Part shown: piece by piece, positions 1 to 5,933 of the stretch
Position numbering within the stretch: position 1 is the first letter of the stretch
Layout: every line of letters starts with the position of its first letter
NCBI GenBank assembly: GCA_030018645.1
Contig: JASEHX010000059.1
Location: 1-7,885 of the forward strand
Source: Candidatus Margulisiibacteriota bacterium
GTDB lineage: Bacteria; Margulisbacteria; WOR-1; O2-12-FULL-45-9
Direction: 5' to 3'
Length of the DNA: 7,885 bases
Position numbers and translations under genes: made by a program
Notes under the pieces: model-generated
Databases searched by the model: none
The model's input: only the letters and a program-made list of their open reading frames with translations
Told to the model about the DNA's origin: nothing

Positions 1-41
1 GGAGAGGGGGTGCGAAAGATTCACATTAGCGGGGGTGAGGG

Positions 42-70
42 TTTACAGCACTCCTTAAATTTGCTAAGAT
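42..70 (+). promoter_or_regulatory. Sigma70-type promoter, extended -10, upstream of small basic ORF
   Basis: A -35-like TTTACA lies at 42-47, exactly 17 nt before a -10-like TAAGAT at 65-70. The TG at 62-63 makes an extended -10 (TGCTAAGAT). Transcription would be expected to start about 7 nt after the -10, at or next to the A of the ATG at 77, so the message would be leaderless or nearly so. No Shine-Dalgarno-like sequence precedes that ATG, which agrees. The boxes and spacing are read directly; promoter activity and start site are inferred. The -10 matches the consensus at only four of six positions. Confidence 0.5.
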
Positions 71-77
71 ATTAGCA
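62..77. repeat. 16-bp interrupted palindrome over -10 and start codon
   Basis: TGCTAAGATATTAGCA has perfect 6-bp arms (TGCTAA / TTAGCA) around a 4-bp centre GATA. It covers the whole extended -10 element and ends on the first base of the ATG at 77. Such a position would suit an operator that blocks RNA polymerase. A dyad of this size is expected about once or twice by chance in a window this long, so only its location makes it notable. Confidence 0.35.
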
Positions 78-187
78 TGATCAGACTTCGCAAGCAGGAA
101 ATCAAACGTCGGCAAAAGCGCCGCAAGGAAAGTTTACGCGCCCGCGGTCTTTGGAAAGCATCGGCTAAGAAAACCGCACATCAATAG
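77..187 (+). CDS. Possible 36-residue very basic small protein, unknown function
   Basis: This short plus-strand ORF runs from ATG to TAG and encodes 36 residues, of which 15 are Lys or Arg (starts MIRLRKQEIKRRQKRRKE) and only two are acidic, so it would bind nucleic acid or RNA if made. A promoter with a 17-nt spacer sits directly upstream and predicts transcription from about the start codon. There is no Shine-Dalgarno, so translation would be leaderless. Its last 23 bases overlap the 3' end of hisD on the other strand. I do not recognise the family. Size and charge resemble tiny ribosome-associated proteins (bS22/COX24-like, bTHX, bL34), but I see no signature of any of them. It could be a chance ORF, since it is short and partly antisense to a conserved gene end; the promoter is the main support. 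Confidence 0.45.
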   Translation: MIRLRKQEIKRRQKRRKESLRARGLWKASAKKTAHQ

Positions 188-1433
188 CCCGCGCGTGGGC
201 ATCCAAGCCCTCAATTTCCGCCAGCAATTTAATGTCTTTCCACACATTTTTTAATGCCGGCTTGGTATAGCCAATAATACTTTGCGTTTTAACAAAATCA
301 TAGACCCCCAAAGGCGAGAGAAAGCGTGACGTTCCACCGGTTGGCAAAACATGGCTCGGCCCGGCAATGTAATCGCCTACCGGCACCGGCGAATACGGCC
401 CCAGGAATACTGCCCCGGCATTCCGGATTTTTTCTAAAAACCTCTGCGGGGAGCCGATTTGCAGTTCCAAATGCTCCGGGGCAATTTGGTTCGACCAGTT
501 AACCGCTTCTTCAATGCTGTCGACCATCAATATTTTTATTTTGGCCCTTTCAATGATTTCCTGGCGGGTCAGTTTTGCGCTTTGCTTTTTAATTTCCTGC
601 AGGGTGTTTTCCGCCACCGCCAGGGAATCGGTTAAAAGGACCGCAAAAGAAGACGGGTCGTGTTCAACCTGCGACAAAAGGTCGGCGGCCATAAATTCGG
701 GCTCGGCGTCCTGGTCAGCTATTATGACCACATTCGACGGCCCGGCTAAGCTGTCAATCCCTACTAATCCGAAAACTTGTTTTTTAGCTAATGTTACAAA
801 AATATTGCCCGGCCCGACAATTTTATCCACTCTGGGAATGGTTTCGGTTCCAAAAGCTAAGGCGGCAATGGCTTGCGCCCCTCCCACCCGGAAAATTTTG
901 GAAACCCCCGCTTCCGCCGCCGCCACCAAGACATGCGGATCAATCGGCGGAGGGGAGACCATGCTAATTTCCGGCACTCCCGCCACTTTAGCGGGAATAA
1001 CGCCCATTAATACCGATGAAGGATAAATGGCCCGGCCGCCCGGCACATAAATGCCGGCTCTCTCCAGCGGAATTAGGCGCTGTCCCAGTAAAACATCCAG
1101 CGGCAGGGTCTCAAACCATTCGTCCGGTTTTTGTTTTTGGTGGAAAGCGGTGATATTTTGGATGGCCTTGGAAAGTGCTTCTTTATAATCAGTATCGACC
1201 TTCAAATAGGCGTCATCAATTTCCGGCTGGGTTACGGCCAGGTCTTTCAGGGCAAACTTGGGATTATCAAACTTTTGGGTATACTCGACCAAGGCCGCAT
1301 CGCCGCGCTCTGCTACTGCCTGGATAATTTTTCGCACGCTTTCTTCTTCGGTCGAATAAAGGGCAAACGCCTGGCCGGCAATAATTTTATTTATCGCTTC
1401 CTGATTTTTACTTTTCTCAATAATTTCTAACAT
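165..1433 (-). CDS. hisD: Histidinol dehydrogenase
   Basis: HisD oxidises L-histidinol to L-histidine in two NAD-dependent steps, the last reactions of histidine synthesis, in the cytoplasm. The 422-residue length is normal for the family. The catalytic pair E320-H321 (APEHLEL) is present, as are the zinc ligands expected from the E. coli enzyme: Q255 and H258 in LLSQVEHDP, D354 in VGDYIAGPSHVLPT and H413 in GLDAHA. The substrate-contacting Ser (S233) and Glu (E408) positions are also kept. The signature segment 226-240 reads AGPSN where the family usually has AGPSE, so N234 replaces a normally conserved Glu. The ATG lies 4 nt after the stop of the nucleotidyltransferase gene and has no obvious Shine-Dalgarno, suggesting translational coupling. 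No other his gene is in the window. It ends the minus-strand array and overlaps a small plus-strand ORF by 23 nt. Confidence 0.97.
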   Translation of the reverse strand: MLEIIEKSKNQEAINKIIAGQAFALYSTEEESVRKIIQAVAERGDAALVEYTQKFDNPKFALKDLAVTQPEIDDAYLKVDTDYKEALSKAIQNITAFHQKQKPDEWFETLPLDVLLGQRLIPLERAGIYVPGGRAIYPSSVLMGVIPAKVAGVPEISMVSPPPIDPHVLVAAAEAGVSKIFRVGGAQAIAALAFGTETIPRVDKIVGPGNIFVTLAKKQVFGLVGIDSLAGPSNVVIIADQDAEPEFMAADLLSQVEHDPSSFAVLLTDSLAVAENTLQEIKKQSAKLTRQEIIERAKIKILMVDSIEEAVNWSNQIAPEHLELQIGSPQRFLEKIRNAGAVFLGPYSPVPVGDYIAGPSHVLPTGGTSRFLSPLGVYDFVKTQSIIGYTKPALKNVWKDIKLLAEIEGLDAHARAIDVRFS

Positions 1434-1437
1434 GTTT

Positions 1438-2502
1438 TTATGCGGTCAACCGCGTTCCTTTTTTGACTTCGGACCTATCCGCCAAAACGAGCCCGCCGCT
1501 GATCGAGGCCTCATCTTCAATCACGCAGTGCTTTCCAATAATGCAGTCCGATAAGCACACATAATTGCCGATTTTAGTGTCTTCCCAAACGATCGTCCGC
1601 GACAAGACCGCATGCTCGCCAATTTGGACATTATTGCCGACCACCACATAATCTTTAATATCCGTCCCCTTGCCGATTTTAACTTTTTCGCCGATAACCG
1701 ATGCCCCGCTAAACTTTACGCTGGCGTCGGGATAAGTGTTTTTCCCAATCCAGGTTTTGTTGTTAATGCGCGTCCCGTCAATCCTTACCGCCACTTCTCC
1801 CCTTAGTATGGCCTCATGGGCTTCCTTATATTTTTCCGGGTTCCCGATATCAATCCAATACGACGTGGACAGGTACCCAAAAATTGCTTCCCCAGCCGCC
1901 AGCAGGGAAGGGTACAGCTCTCGTTCAAATGAATAAGGAACACCTTTGGGGACTTTCTTAAAAATAGCCGGATCAACCACATAGATGCCGGCGTTAATAT
2001 TGTGCGTTACCACCCTTTCCCAACTGGGTTTTTCGATAAATTCGATCACTCGGCCGTCTTGGCCGGTTACTACCAGACCAAAAGGCGTGGGATCGTCAAC
2101 TTCCACCAAAGTTAAAGTTACCCGCGCTTTCTTTTCGCGGTGGAATTTCAGGACTTTAGAAATATTCGTATCCGTCAAGACATCGCCGTTCAAAATAATC
2201 ATGGGGCCGTCGTCAAAATACGGTTCGGCGTTTTTGACTGCCCCCGCCGTCCCCAGCGGCGTTTCTTCAATGGAATAATGAATTTTTATTCCCCACTGCT
2301 TTCCGTCGTCAAGCACCTTCCTGATATCATCGGATAAATAATGCAAATTTAAGATCACTTCGTCCGCGCCGTGCTGGACCAATTGCTCAATTTGGTGCAC
2401 AACAAAGGGGATATTTACCAAGGGAACAATTGGTTTGGGAGTATTACAGGTAAGCGGACGGAGGCGGGTGCCTAGTCCTCCGGCAATAATGACGGCTTTC
2501 AT
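1438..2502 (-). CDS. Nucleotide-sugar pyrophosphorylase, mannose-1-phosphate guanylyltransferase-like, with left-handed beta-helix tail
   Basis: This cytoplasmic enzyme joins a sugar 1-phosphate to an NTP, releasing pyrophosphate. Residues 1-235 form the nucleotidyltransferase fold: GGLGTRLRPLT (8-18), PKP (22-24), GTAGA (84-88), metal-binding Asp in NGD (105-107), EKP (157-159), NAG (170-172) and WIDIGNP (216-222). Residues about 250-345 hold hexapeptide-like repeats (IGKN, IGEKVKIGKG, VGNNVQIGE, IGNY, IGKHCVIED) of a left-handed beta helix, usual for GMPP- and GlmU-like proteins. The 354-residue length fits the ManC/GMPP-type two-domain group. The ATG overlaps the preceding isomerase stop as ATGA, with AAGGA about 9-10 nt upstream. 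That isomerase neighbour, which can make mannose 6-phosphate, favours GTP and mannose 1-phosphate as substrates. Glucose-1-phosphate with UTP or dTTP cannot be excluded from sequence alone. Confidence 0.9.
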   Translation of the reverse strand: MKAVIIAGGLGTRLRPLTCNTPKPIVPLVNIPFVVHQIEQLVQHGADEVILNLHYLSDDIRKVLDDGKQWGIKIHYSIEETPLGTAGAVKNAEPYFDDGPMIILNGDVLTDTNISKVLKFHREKKARVTLTLVEVDDPTPFGLVVTGQDGRVIEFIEKPSWERVVTHNINAGIYVVDPAIFKKVPKGVPYSFERELYPSLLAAGEAIFGYLSTSYWIDIGNPEKYKEAHEAILRGEVAVRIDGTRINNKTWIGKNTYPDASVKFSGASVIGEKVKIGKGTDIKDYVVVGNNVQIGEHAVLSRTIVWEDTKIGNYVCLSDCIIGKHCVIEDEASISGGLVLADRSEVKKGTRLTA

Positions 2503-3566
2503 CTTTTAAGTTCCTTTTTTAGGCGTGAAATGGCTTCAACCGGGGTGGGATCCGCCTTTCGCAGAAGCGGGATGTAAACGCTGAGCAAATCGCCGTAGTA
2601 AATGAGCGATAAGATGCGCGCTAATTTACTTTCCCCTTGCGAGAATATTTCGGTATATCCGCCCAACTGGCGGCTTAATAGCGACTTGGTTATTTCAATG
2701 CGCTTTTTTATCCTTTCCGTGTCTTTCTCGTCGCGCAGGAAGAGCGCCGAAAAATTATGACAGCCGTTTTTCAGTTCAAACAGGTTTACGATCTCATTGT
2801 GGTTCATTTCCGGCAGGACATATAGGACCGCGCAGGATTTGCTGTTTTCATTGAACTGGCATTTCAGCCGCAAACCCGCCGCCGCGCTGCTGCCGGTCAC
2901 AGCAAAAATCAGCGGTATGCGCCCAACTAATTTTTGCGCCAGCCGTTTAGCCGAATTAGTGCGCAAAGGACGGGCGATTCCAATCTCTTGACGCGTTTTT
3001 TCCAGCACCCAAACGGCTTCGTCAATTTCTTCAGCTAAATTTTGGATAAGACCGAATCCTTCCAAACATTTTAAAACTGCCGTTAAAATATAAGGAAAGG
3101 CCGCCCGCGGCTGGAAACCGGCCGGCAATTTATAGCTTGGATACTTTTTGGCTGCGGCAATCTCTTGCAGTTTCCCGCCGCTGGTAAAACATATGCTGCT
3201 GGCTCCGCGCGTTTCGGCCTCCTTGAGCGCCGCCAGTGTTTCTTCGGTTTCGCCGGAATAAGAAATCGCCAGAAAAAGAGTTTCTTTGCCGATAAATGCC
3301 GGAATTTTGTAATTACGGCTGACAATTAAGGGGAAGGGGAGTTTTTCGGATAAAAGGTCGGCAATGACATCTCCGGCAATGGCCGATCCCCCCATGCCGG
3401 CAATCACCAGATTATTGATCTTTTTTATCTTGGGAGGTTTTAGCGAGGAAAAAACGGCCTTGGCCTTTTGCAGATGGGCCGGCATGGCCAGCACGCACTC
3501 CAGCATCCCGCTTTTGTCGATACTGCCCAGTTCCTGCGGATTATCGATAAATTCAACCTTCTGCAT
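2499..3566 (-). CDS. Bifunctional phosphoglucose/phosphomannose isomerase
   Basis: This SIS-fold isomerase interconverts glucose 6-phosphate, mannose 6-phosphate and fructose 6-phosphate; it belongs to the short PGI/PMI family first studied in archaea, not to classical Pgi (about 550 residues). Counting from the ATG at 3566 it has 355 residues. Seen in order are the phosphate-binding loop GMGGSAIAGD (57-66), SYSGETEETL (102-111), the family Arg in QPRAA (R154), catalytic-type Glu in NENSK (E240), His in PEMNHNE (H256), and the C-terminal PVEAISRLKKEL with the conserved Lys (about 349-350). A GTG start at 3572 is possible, but AAGGA would then lie only about 2 nt away; the ATG at 3566 has it at about 8 nt and is preferred. 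The gene overlaps the S41 protease end by 14 nt and the next gene by 4 nt, so the three are probably co-translated. Confidence 0.93.
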   Translation of the reverse strand: MQKVEFIDNPQELGSIDKSGMLECVLAMPAHLQKAKAVFSSLKPPKIKKINNLVIAGMGGSAIAGDVIADLLSEKLPFPLIVSRNYKIPAFIGKETLFLAISYSGETEETLAALKEAETRGASSICFTSGGKLQEIAAAKKYPSYKLPAGFQPRAAFPYILTAVLKCLEGFGLIQNLAEEIDEAVWVLEKTRQEIGIARPLRTNSAKRLAQKLVGRIPLIFAVTGSSAAAGLRLKCQFNENSKSCAVLYVLPEMNHNEIVNLFELKNGCHNFSALFLRDEKDTERIKKRIEITKSLLSRQLGGYTEIFSQGESKLARILSLIYYGDLLSVYIPLLRKADPTPVEAISRLKKELKR

Positions 3567-4749
3567 TCCCACTTTCCTTGATCAACGATTGCAAGACCCG
3601 AATCGCGGCCTGCAGTTGGACATCTTTGGTTTCGTCAAAATCATCGGATTCCAGCCGCGCCTGCACTTCTTTGGTCGGCACCGTCACTTCAACATCGGGC
3701 GCAATCCCTTTCTTGCTGATGTATTCGCCGCTGGGGGTTAAATATTTGGCAATGGTAACCAAAATAGCCGAACCGTCGTTTAATTGCCTGACATTTTGCA
3801 CTGATGCCTTGCCAAAGGTCTTGGTCCCAACCAAGGTGGCAGCTTTATTGTCGCGTAATGCGCCGGCTAATATTTCTGACGCCGAGGCTGACCCGCCGTC
3901 AATCAGCACGACAACCGGTTTCGTCCACAATACTTTCCCGCTGGAGCGCATTTCTTCGGTCCTGCCGTCGCGGTCAACCGTTTGCACAATCACGCCGTCA
4001 TCAATAAACATGCCCCCAATCTCAATGGCCGCCGAAAGCAGACCGCCGCCATTGCCGCGCAGGTCAATGACCAGCCCATTGGCGTACTTGCTTTTGCGCA
4101 GTACGGCTTGGAATTCGTCCGCGCTTTTTAAGTTTTCAAAAGTGTTTAATTTGATATAAGCGATATCGTCGCCAAATTTCTTGGCTTCAACGCTCTTAAT
4201 GACAATCTTGTCGCGTACAATCTCATAATCTTTGGGGTCTTTCCAGCCGTTGCGCAGGATGCCCAGCTTAACTTTGGTGCCGCGCGGCCCGCGGATTAAG
4301 CTGACCGCCTCTTCCAGCGCCATATCTTTAGTGATTTTTGTGTCAATGGTCAAAATCATATCGCCGCTTTTCAATTTTTTGTGGGCGGGAGTTCCCGGTA
4401 TCGGTGAAATTACCGATAATTGGTTGTCTTTGATGCCAATGTAAATGCCAATCCCCGAATATGAGCCCCCCATCCTTACTTTCATTTCCTTGAAAGCTGA
4501 CGGCTCCATAAAGCGGGTATAAGGGTCATCCAAGGCAGATAATAAACCGCGGATGGAACCGTAAACTAGTTTTTTGTCGTCCAACTTCTTTTCAACATAT
4601 TCGTTTTTAACAATATCCAGCGCCTGCAGGTAGGTTTCAAGGTCCCTTTCCAGTTGTTCCTGCGCCACCACCCGGCCAATGTAGAAAATCCCCAGCGAAA
4701 CAATAATGACCCCAAGCAACAAATACTTTAACTTGTTTAACTTTCTCAT
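3553..4749 (-). CDS. ctpA: C-terminal processing (S41) protease with PDZ domain, membrane anchored
   Basis: CtpA/Prc proteases cut extracytoplasmic proteins near their C termini and often control peptidoglycan hydrolases. The 398-residue protein has a basic N terminus and one hydrophobic segment (about 8-28) acting as signal or anchor, so it acts outside the cytoplasmic membrane. The family helical region LDDPYTRFM lies at 73-81, a PDZ domain at about 92-180 (GGSYSGIGIYIG, KSGDMILTID), and the protease core beyond. The Ser-Lys dyad is intact: S289 in GGSASASE and K314 in TFGKASVQ, spaced 25 residues as in E. coli Prc, with Q318 also kept. It directly follows an M23 hydrolase gene, an arrangement common for envC-ctpA pairs. 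There is no Shine-Dalgarno at usual spacing (GAGAGG is 13 nt away); instead a TATAAT ends 7 nt before the ATG, suggesting its own leaderless transcript. Confidence 0.95.
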   Translation of the reverse strand: MRKLNKLKYLLLGVIIVSLGIFYIGRVVAQEQLERDLETYLQALDIVKNEYVEKKLDDKKLVYGSIRGLLSALDDPYTRFMEPSAFKEMKVRMGGSYSGIGIYIGIKDNQLSVISPIPGTPAHKKLKSGDMILTIDTKITKDMALEEAVSLIRGPRGTKVKLGILRNGWKDPKDYEIVRDKIVIKSVEAKKFGDDIAYIKLNTFENLKSADEFQAVLRKSKYANGLVIDLRGNGGGLLSAAIEIGGMFIDDGVIVQTVDRDGRTEEMRSSGKVLWTKPVVVLIDGGSASASEILAGALRDNKAATLVGTKTFGKASVQNVRQLNDGSAILVTIAKYLTPSGEYISKKGIAPDVEVTVPTKEVQARLESDDFDETKDVQLQAAIRVLQSLIKESGNAEG

Positions 4750-4756
4750 TATTGTA

Positions 4757-4785
4757 ATTATACCTCTCTTTCGGCTTTACTTCAA
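4757..4785 (-). promoter_or_regulatory. Near-consensus sigma70 promoter for ctpA inside the 3' end of the M23 gene
   Basis: On the minus strand TTGAAG (4780-4785) is followed after exactly 17 nt by a perfect TATAAT (4757-4762). The -35 lies in the last codons of the M23 hydrolase gene and the spacer begins with its stop codon. Seven bases (TACAATA) separate the -10 from the ctpA ATG, so the start site would fall at or one base before that ATG. This would allow ctpA and downstream genes to be expressed independently of the ribosomal block. Box sequences and spacing are seen directly; function is inferred. Confidence 0.6.
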
Positions 4786-5892
4786 AAATCCCATGGGGTT
4801 TACCGGTTTGCCATTCTTGCGGATTTCAAAGTGAAGGTGCGGGCCGGTAGAATAACCGGTACTGCCCACTAATCCAATGGTCTGCCCTTTATCTACAGCC
4901 AGCCCAACGCTGGCATAAATTTTGGACAAATGCCCATAGACAGTTGAAAAGCCCTTGCCATGGTCAATAACGACGGCTTTCCCATAACCGTCCCACCAGC
5001 CGGCAAAAATCACTTCCCCGCCGTCAGCGGCTTTAATCGGCGTACCGTGCTTATTAGCGATATCAATCCCCGTATGCATACTGCGGCCGCCCCAAAATGG
5101 ATGCCGGCGGTAGCCATACATGGAAGTCAGCCGCCCTTGCAGCGGCCAGGCGAAGCTCCCGCTCCCGTTAACCCCCTGCCCTTTCCGCGCAGCCACCGAC
5201 TGCATAATCATTTTTTCTAACTCGAGAGAGCTTTTTTCAAGTTCGGCGATTTGGGCTTCGTATTCGGCTTTCCTCTGCTCTAGTGATTTGTACAAGCTTT
5301 TCTTTTCTTCCTCTTTGGCTGTGTATTCTTCTTTTTTTACGGCTACAACTTTGGCCAATTCTCGTATTTCCTGGGTTTTGTCTTCTAATATCCTTTTCTT
5401 CCGCCGTACAAAATGCACATCCTCGCGCACGCCCAGCACCAAATCGGCATCCTGGCTAATAATTTTAGAAAAAAAATACAAGCGGTTGAAAAAGTCAGCC
5501 ATCGAATGCGAGGTCACCAACAGCTCAAGGTAATTGAGCCCGCTTGATTTATAAATTTCCCGGACGCGCCTTTTTAACTTTTGCTCCCGGCCCATCAAGA
5601 TTTTGGAGCGTTCCAAAATCTCCGAACTAAGGGCTATCGATTGCGATTCATTAACTTTTATTTTGGTGTTGGCCTTGTTCAATGTTTGGGTGGTTTTTTT
5701 TAATTCCTTGCGGATAACGGCCAGCTTCCCTAAAACTTCCTGCTGTTCTACTTTGGTTTGTTGAAGCTTTTGCTTGCTCTCCTTTAGCTGTTTCTGGATC
5801 TCCTTATATTTTTCTTCCGGAGTTAATTCATTGGCCGGGGCAACTGCTCCAATTAAAAATACAAAGGCCGCTAAAAAGAAAACCATCCTCAT
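4777..5892 (-). CDS. Secreted coiled-coil M23 peptidoglycan endopeptidase (EnvC/CwlO-PcsB-like)
   Basis: The protein is predicted to be exported and to cleave, or help activate cleavage of, peptidoglycan cross-links during growth or division. From the ATG at 5892 it has 371 residues. Residues 1-20 form a signal peptide ending APA before NE, with no lipobox Cys. Charged coiled-coil stretches cover about 22-115 and 160-232, with a hydrophobic break SGLNYLELLVTSHSMADFF (117-135) like that in EnvC and PcsB/CwlO-type N-terminal domains. The M23 domain fills 247-371 and has all zinc and catalytic residues: H273 and D277 (HTGID), H321 (YGH), H352 and H354 (HLHFE). Unlike division EnvC, which is a degenerate activator, this copy should be enzymatically active. 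A TTG start at 5931 is open but has no Shine-Dalgarno and would put 13 polar or odd residues before the signal peptide; the ATG at 5892 has GGAA 5-6 nt upstream. It lies 41 nt after uvrC and just before ctpA. Confidence 0.93.
   Translation of the reverse strand: MRMVFFLAAFVFLIGAVAPANELTPEEKYKEIQKQLKESKQKLQQTKVEQQEVLGKLAVIRKELKKTTQTLNKANTKIKVNESQSIALSSEILERSKILMGREQKLKRRVREIYKSSGLNYLELLVTSHSMADFFNRLYFFSKIISQDADLVLGVREDVHFVRRKKRILEDKTQEIRELAKVVAVKKEEYTAKEEEKKSLYKSLEQRKAEYEAQIAELEKSSLELEKMIMQSVAARKGQGVNGSGSFAWPLQGRLTSMYGYRRHPFWGGRSMHTGIDIANKHGTPIKAADGGEVIFAGWWDGYGKAVVIDHGKGFSTVYGHLSKIYASVGLAVDKGQTIGLVGSTGYSTGPHLHFEIRKNGKPVNPMGFLK
5598..5621. repeat. Perfect 10-bp inverted repeat with 4-nt loop inside M23 coding sequence
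   Basis: AGATTTTGGA at 5598-5607 and TCCAAAATCT at 5612-5621 are exact reverse complements around the tetranucleotide GCGT. In the minus-strand mRNA this would form a 10-bp stem, extendable by one G-U pair, within codons of about residues 90-98 (EILERSKIL). No U-tract follows on the minus strand, so it is not an intrinsic terminator. Pairing is read directly; any role is unknown. Confidence 0.6.
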
Positions 5893-5901
5893 AGCTTTTC
5901 C

Positions 5902-5931
5902 ATCATAACATAATAAAAAGGGGCAAAACAA
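5902..5931 (-). promoter_or_regulatory. Possible weak promoter in the uvrC-M23 gap
   Basis: On the minus strand TTGTTT (5926-5931) and TATGAT (5902-5907) are 18 nt apart, and a TG two bases before TATGAT makes an extended -10. The -10 matches consensus at five of six positions. It ends 9 nt before the preferred ATG of the M23 gene. The gap is AT-rich, so a chance match is likely enough to keep confidence low. Confidence 0.3.
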
Positions 5932-5933
5932 GG

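Noticed and set aside
1..75. Open plus-strand frame from the window edge ending at TAG 73-75
   Set aside because: Only 24 codons, no recognisable protein end, and it runs through the G-rich stretch and the promoter; cannot be supported as a gene end.
514..1026. 170-residue plus-strand ORF opposite hisD
   Set aside because: It is fully antisense to well-conserved hisD codons, is Ser/Thr/Cys-rich low-complexity in composition and shows no domain; it is a shadow frame.
1442..1453. Short palindrome GCGGTCAACCGC at the end of the nucleotidyltransferase gene
   Set aside because: Only 5-bp arms with a 2-nt centre, inside codons, and no U-tract follows; not a terminator and expected by chance.
3578..4159. 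193-residue plus-strand ORF opposite ctpA
   Set aside because: Fully antisense to the conserved S41 core with Ser/Pro-rich composition typical of a reverse-frame shadow; no start signals.
4399..4418. 7-bp inverted repeat TATCGGT / ACCGATA in ctpA
   Set aside because: Arms of 7 bp with a 6-nt loop are likely by chance in a window this long and lie in conserved PDZ codons.
5893..5931. TTG start for the M23 protein giving 13 more residues
   Set aside because: No Shine-Dalgarno precedes it, and the added residues would sit before a clean signal peptide that begins at the ATG at 5892, which has GGAA at good spacing.
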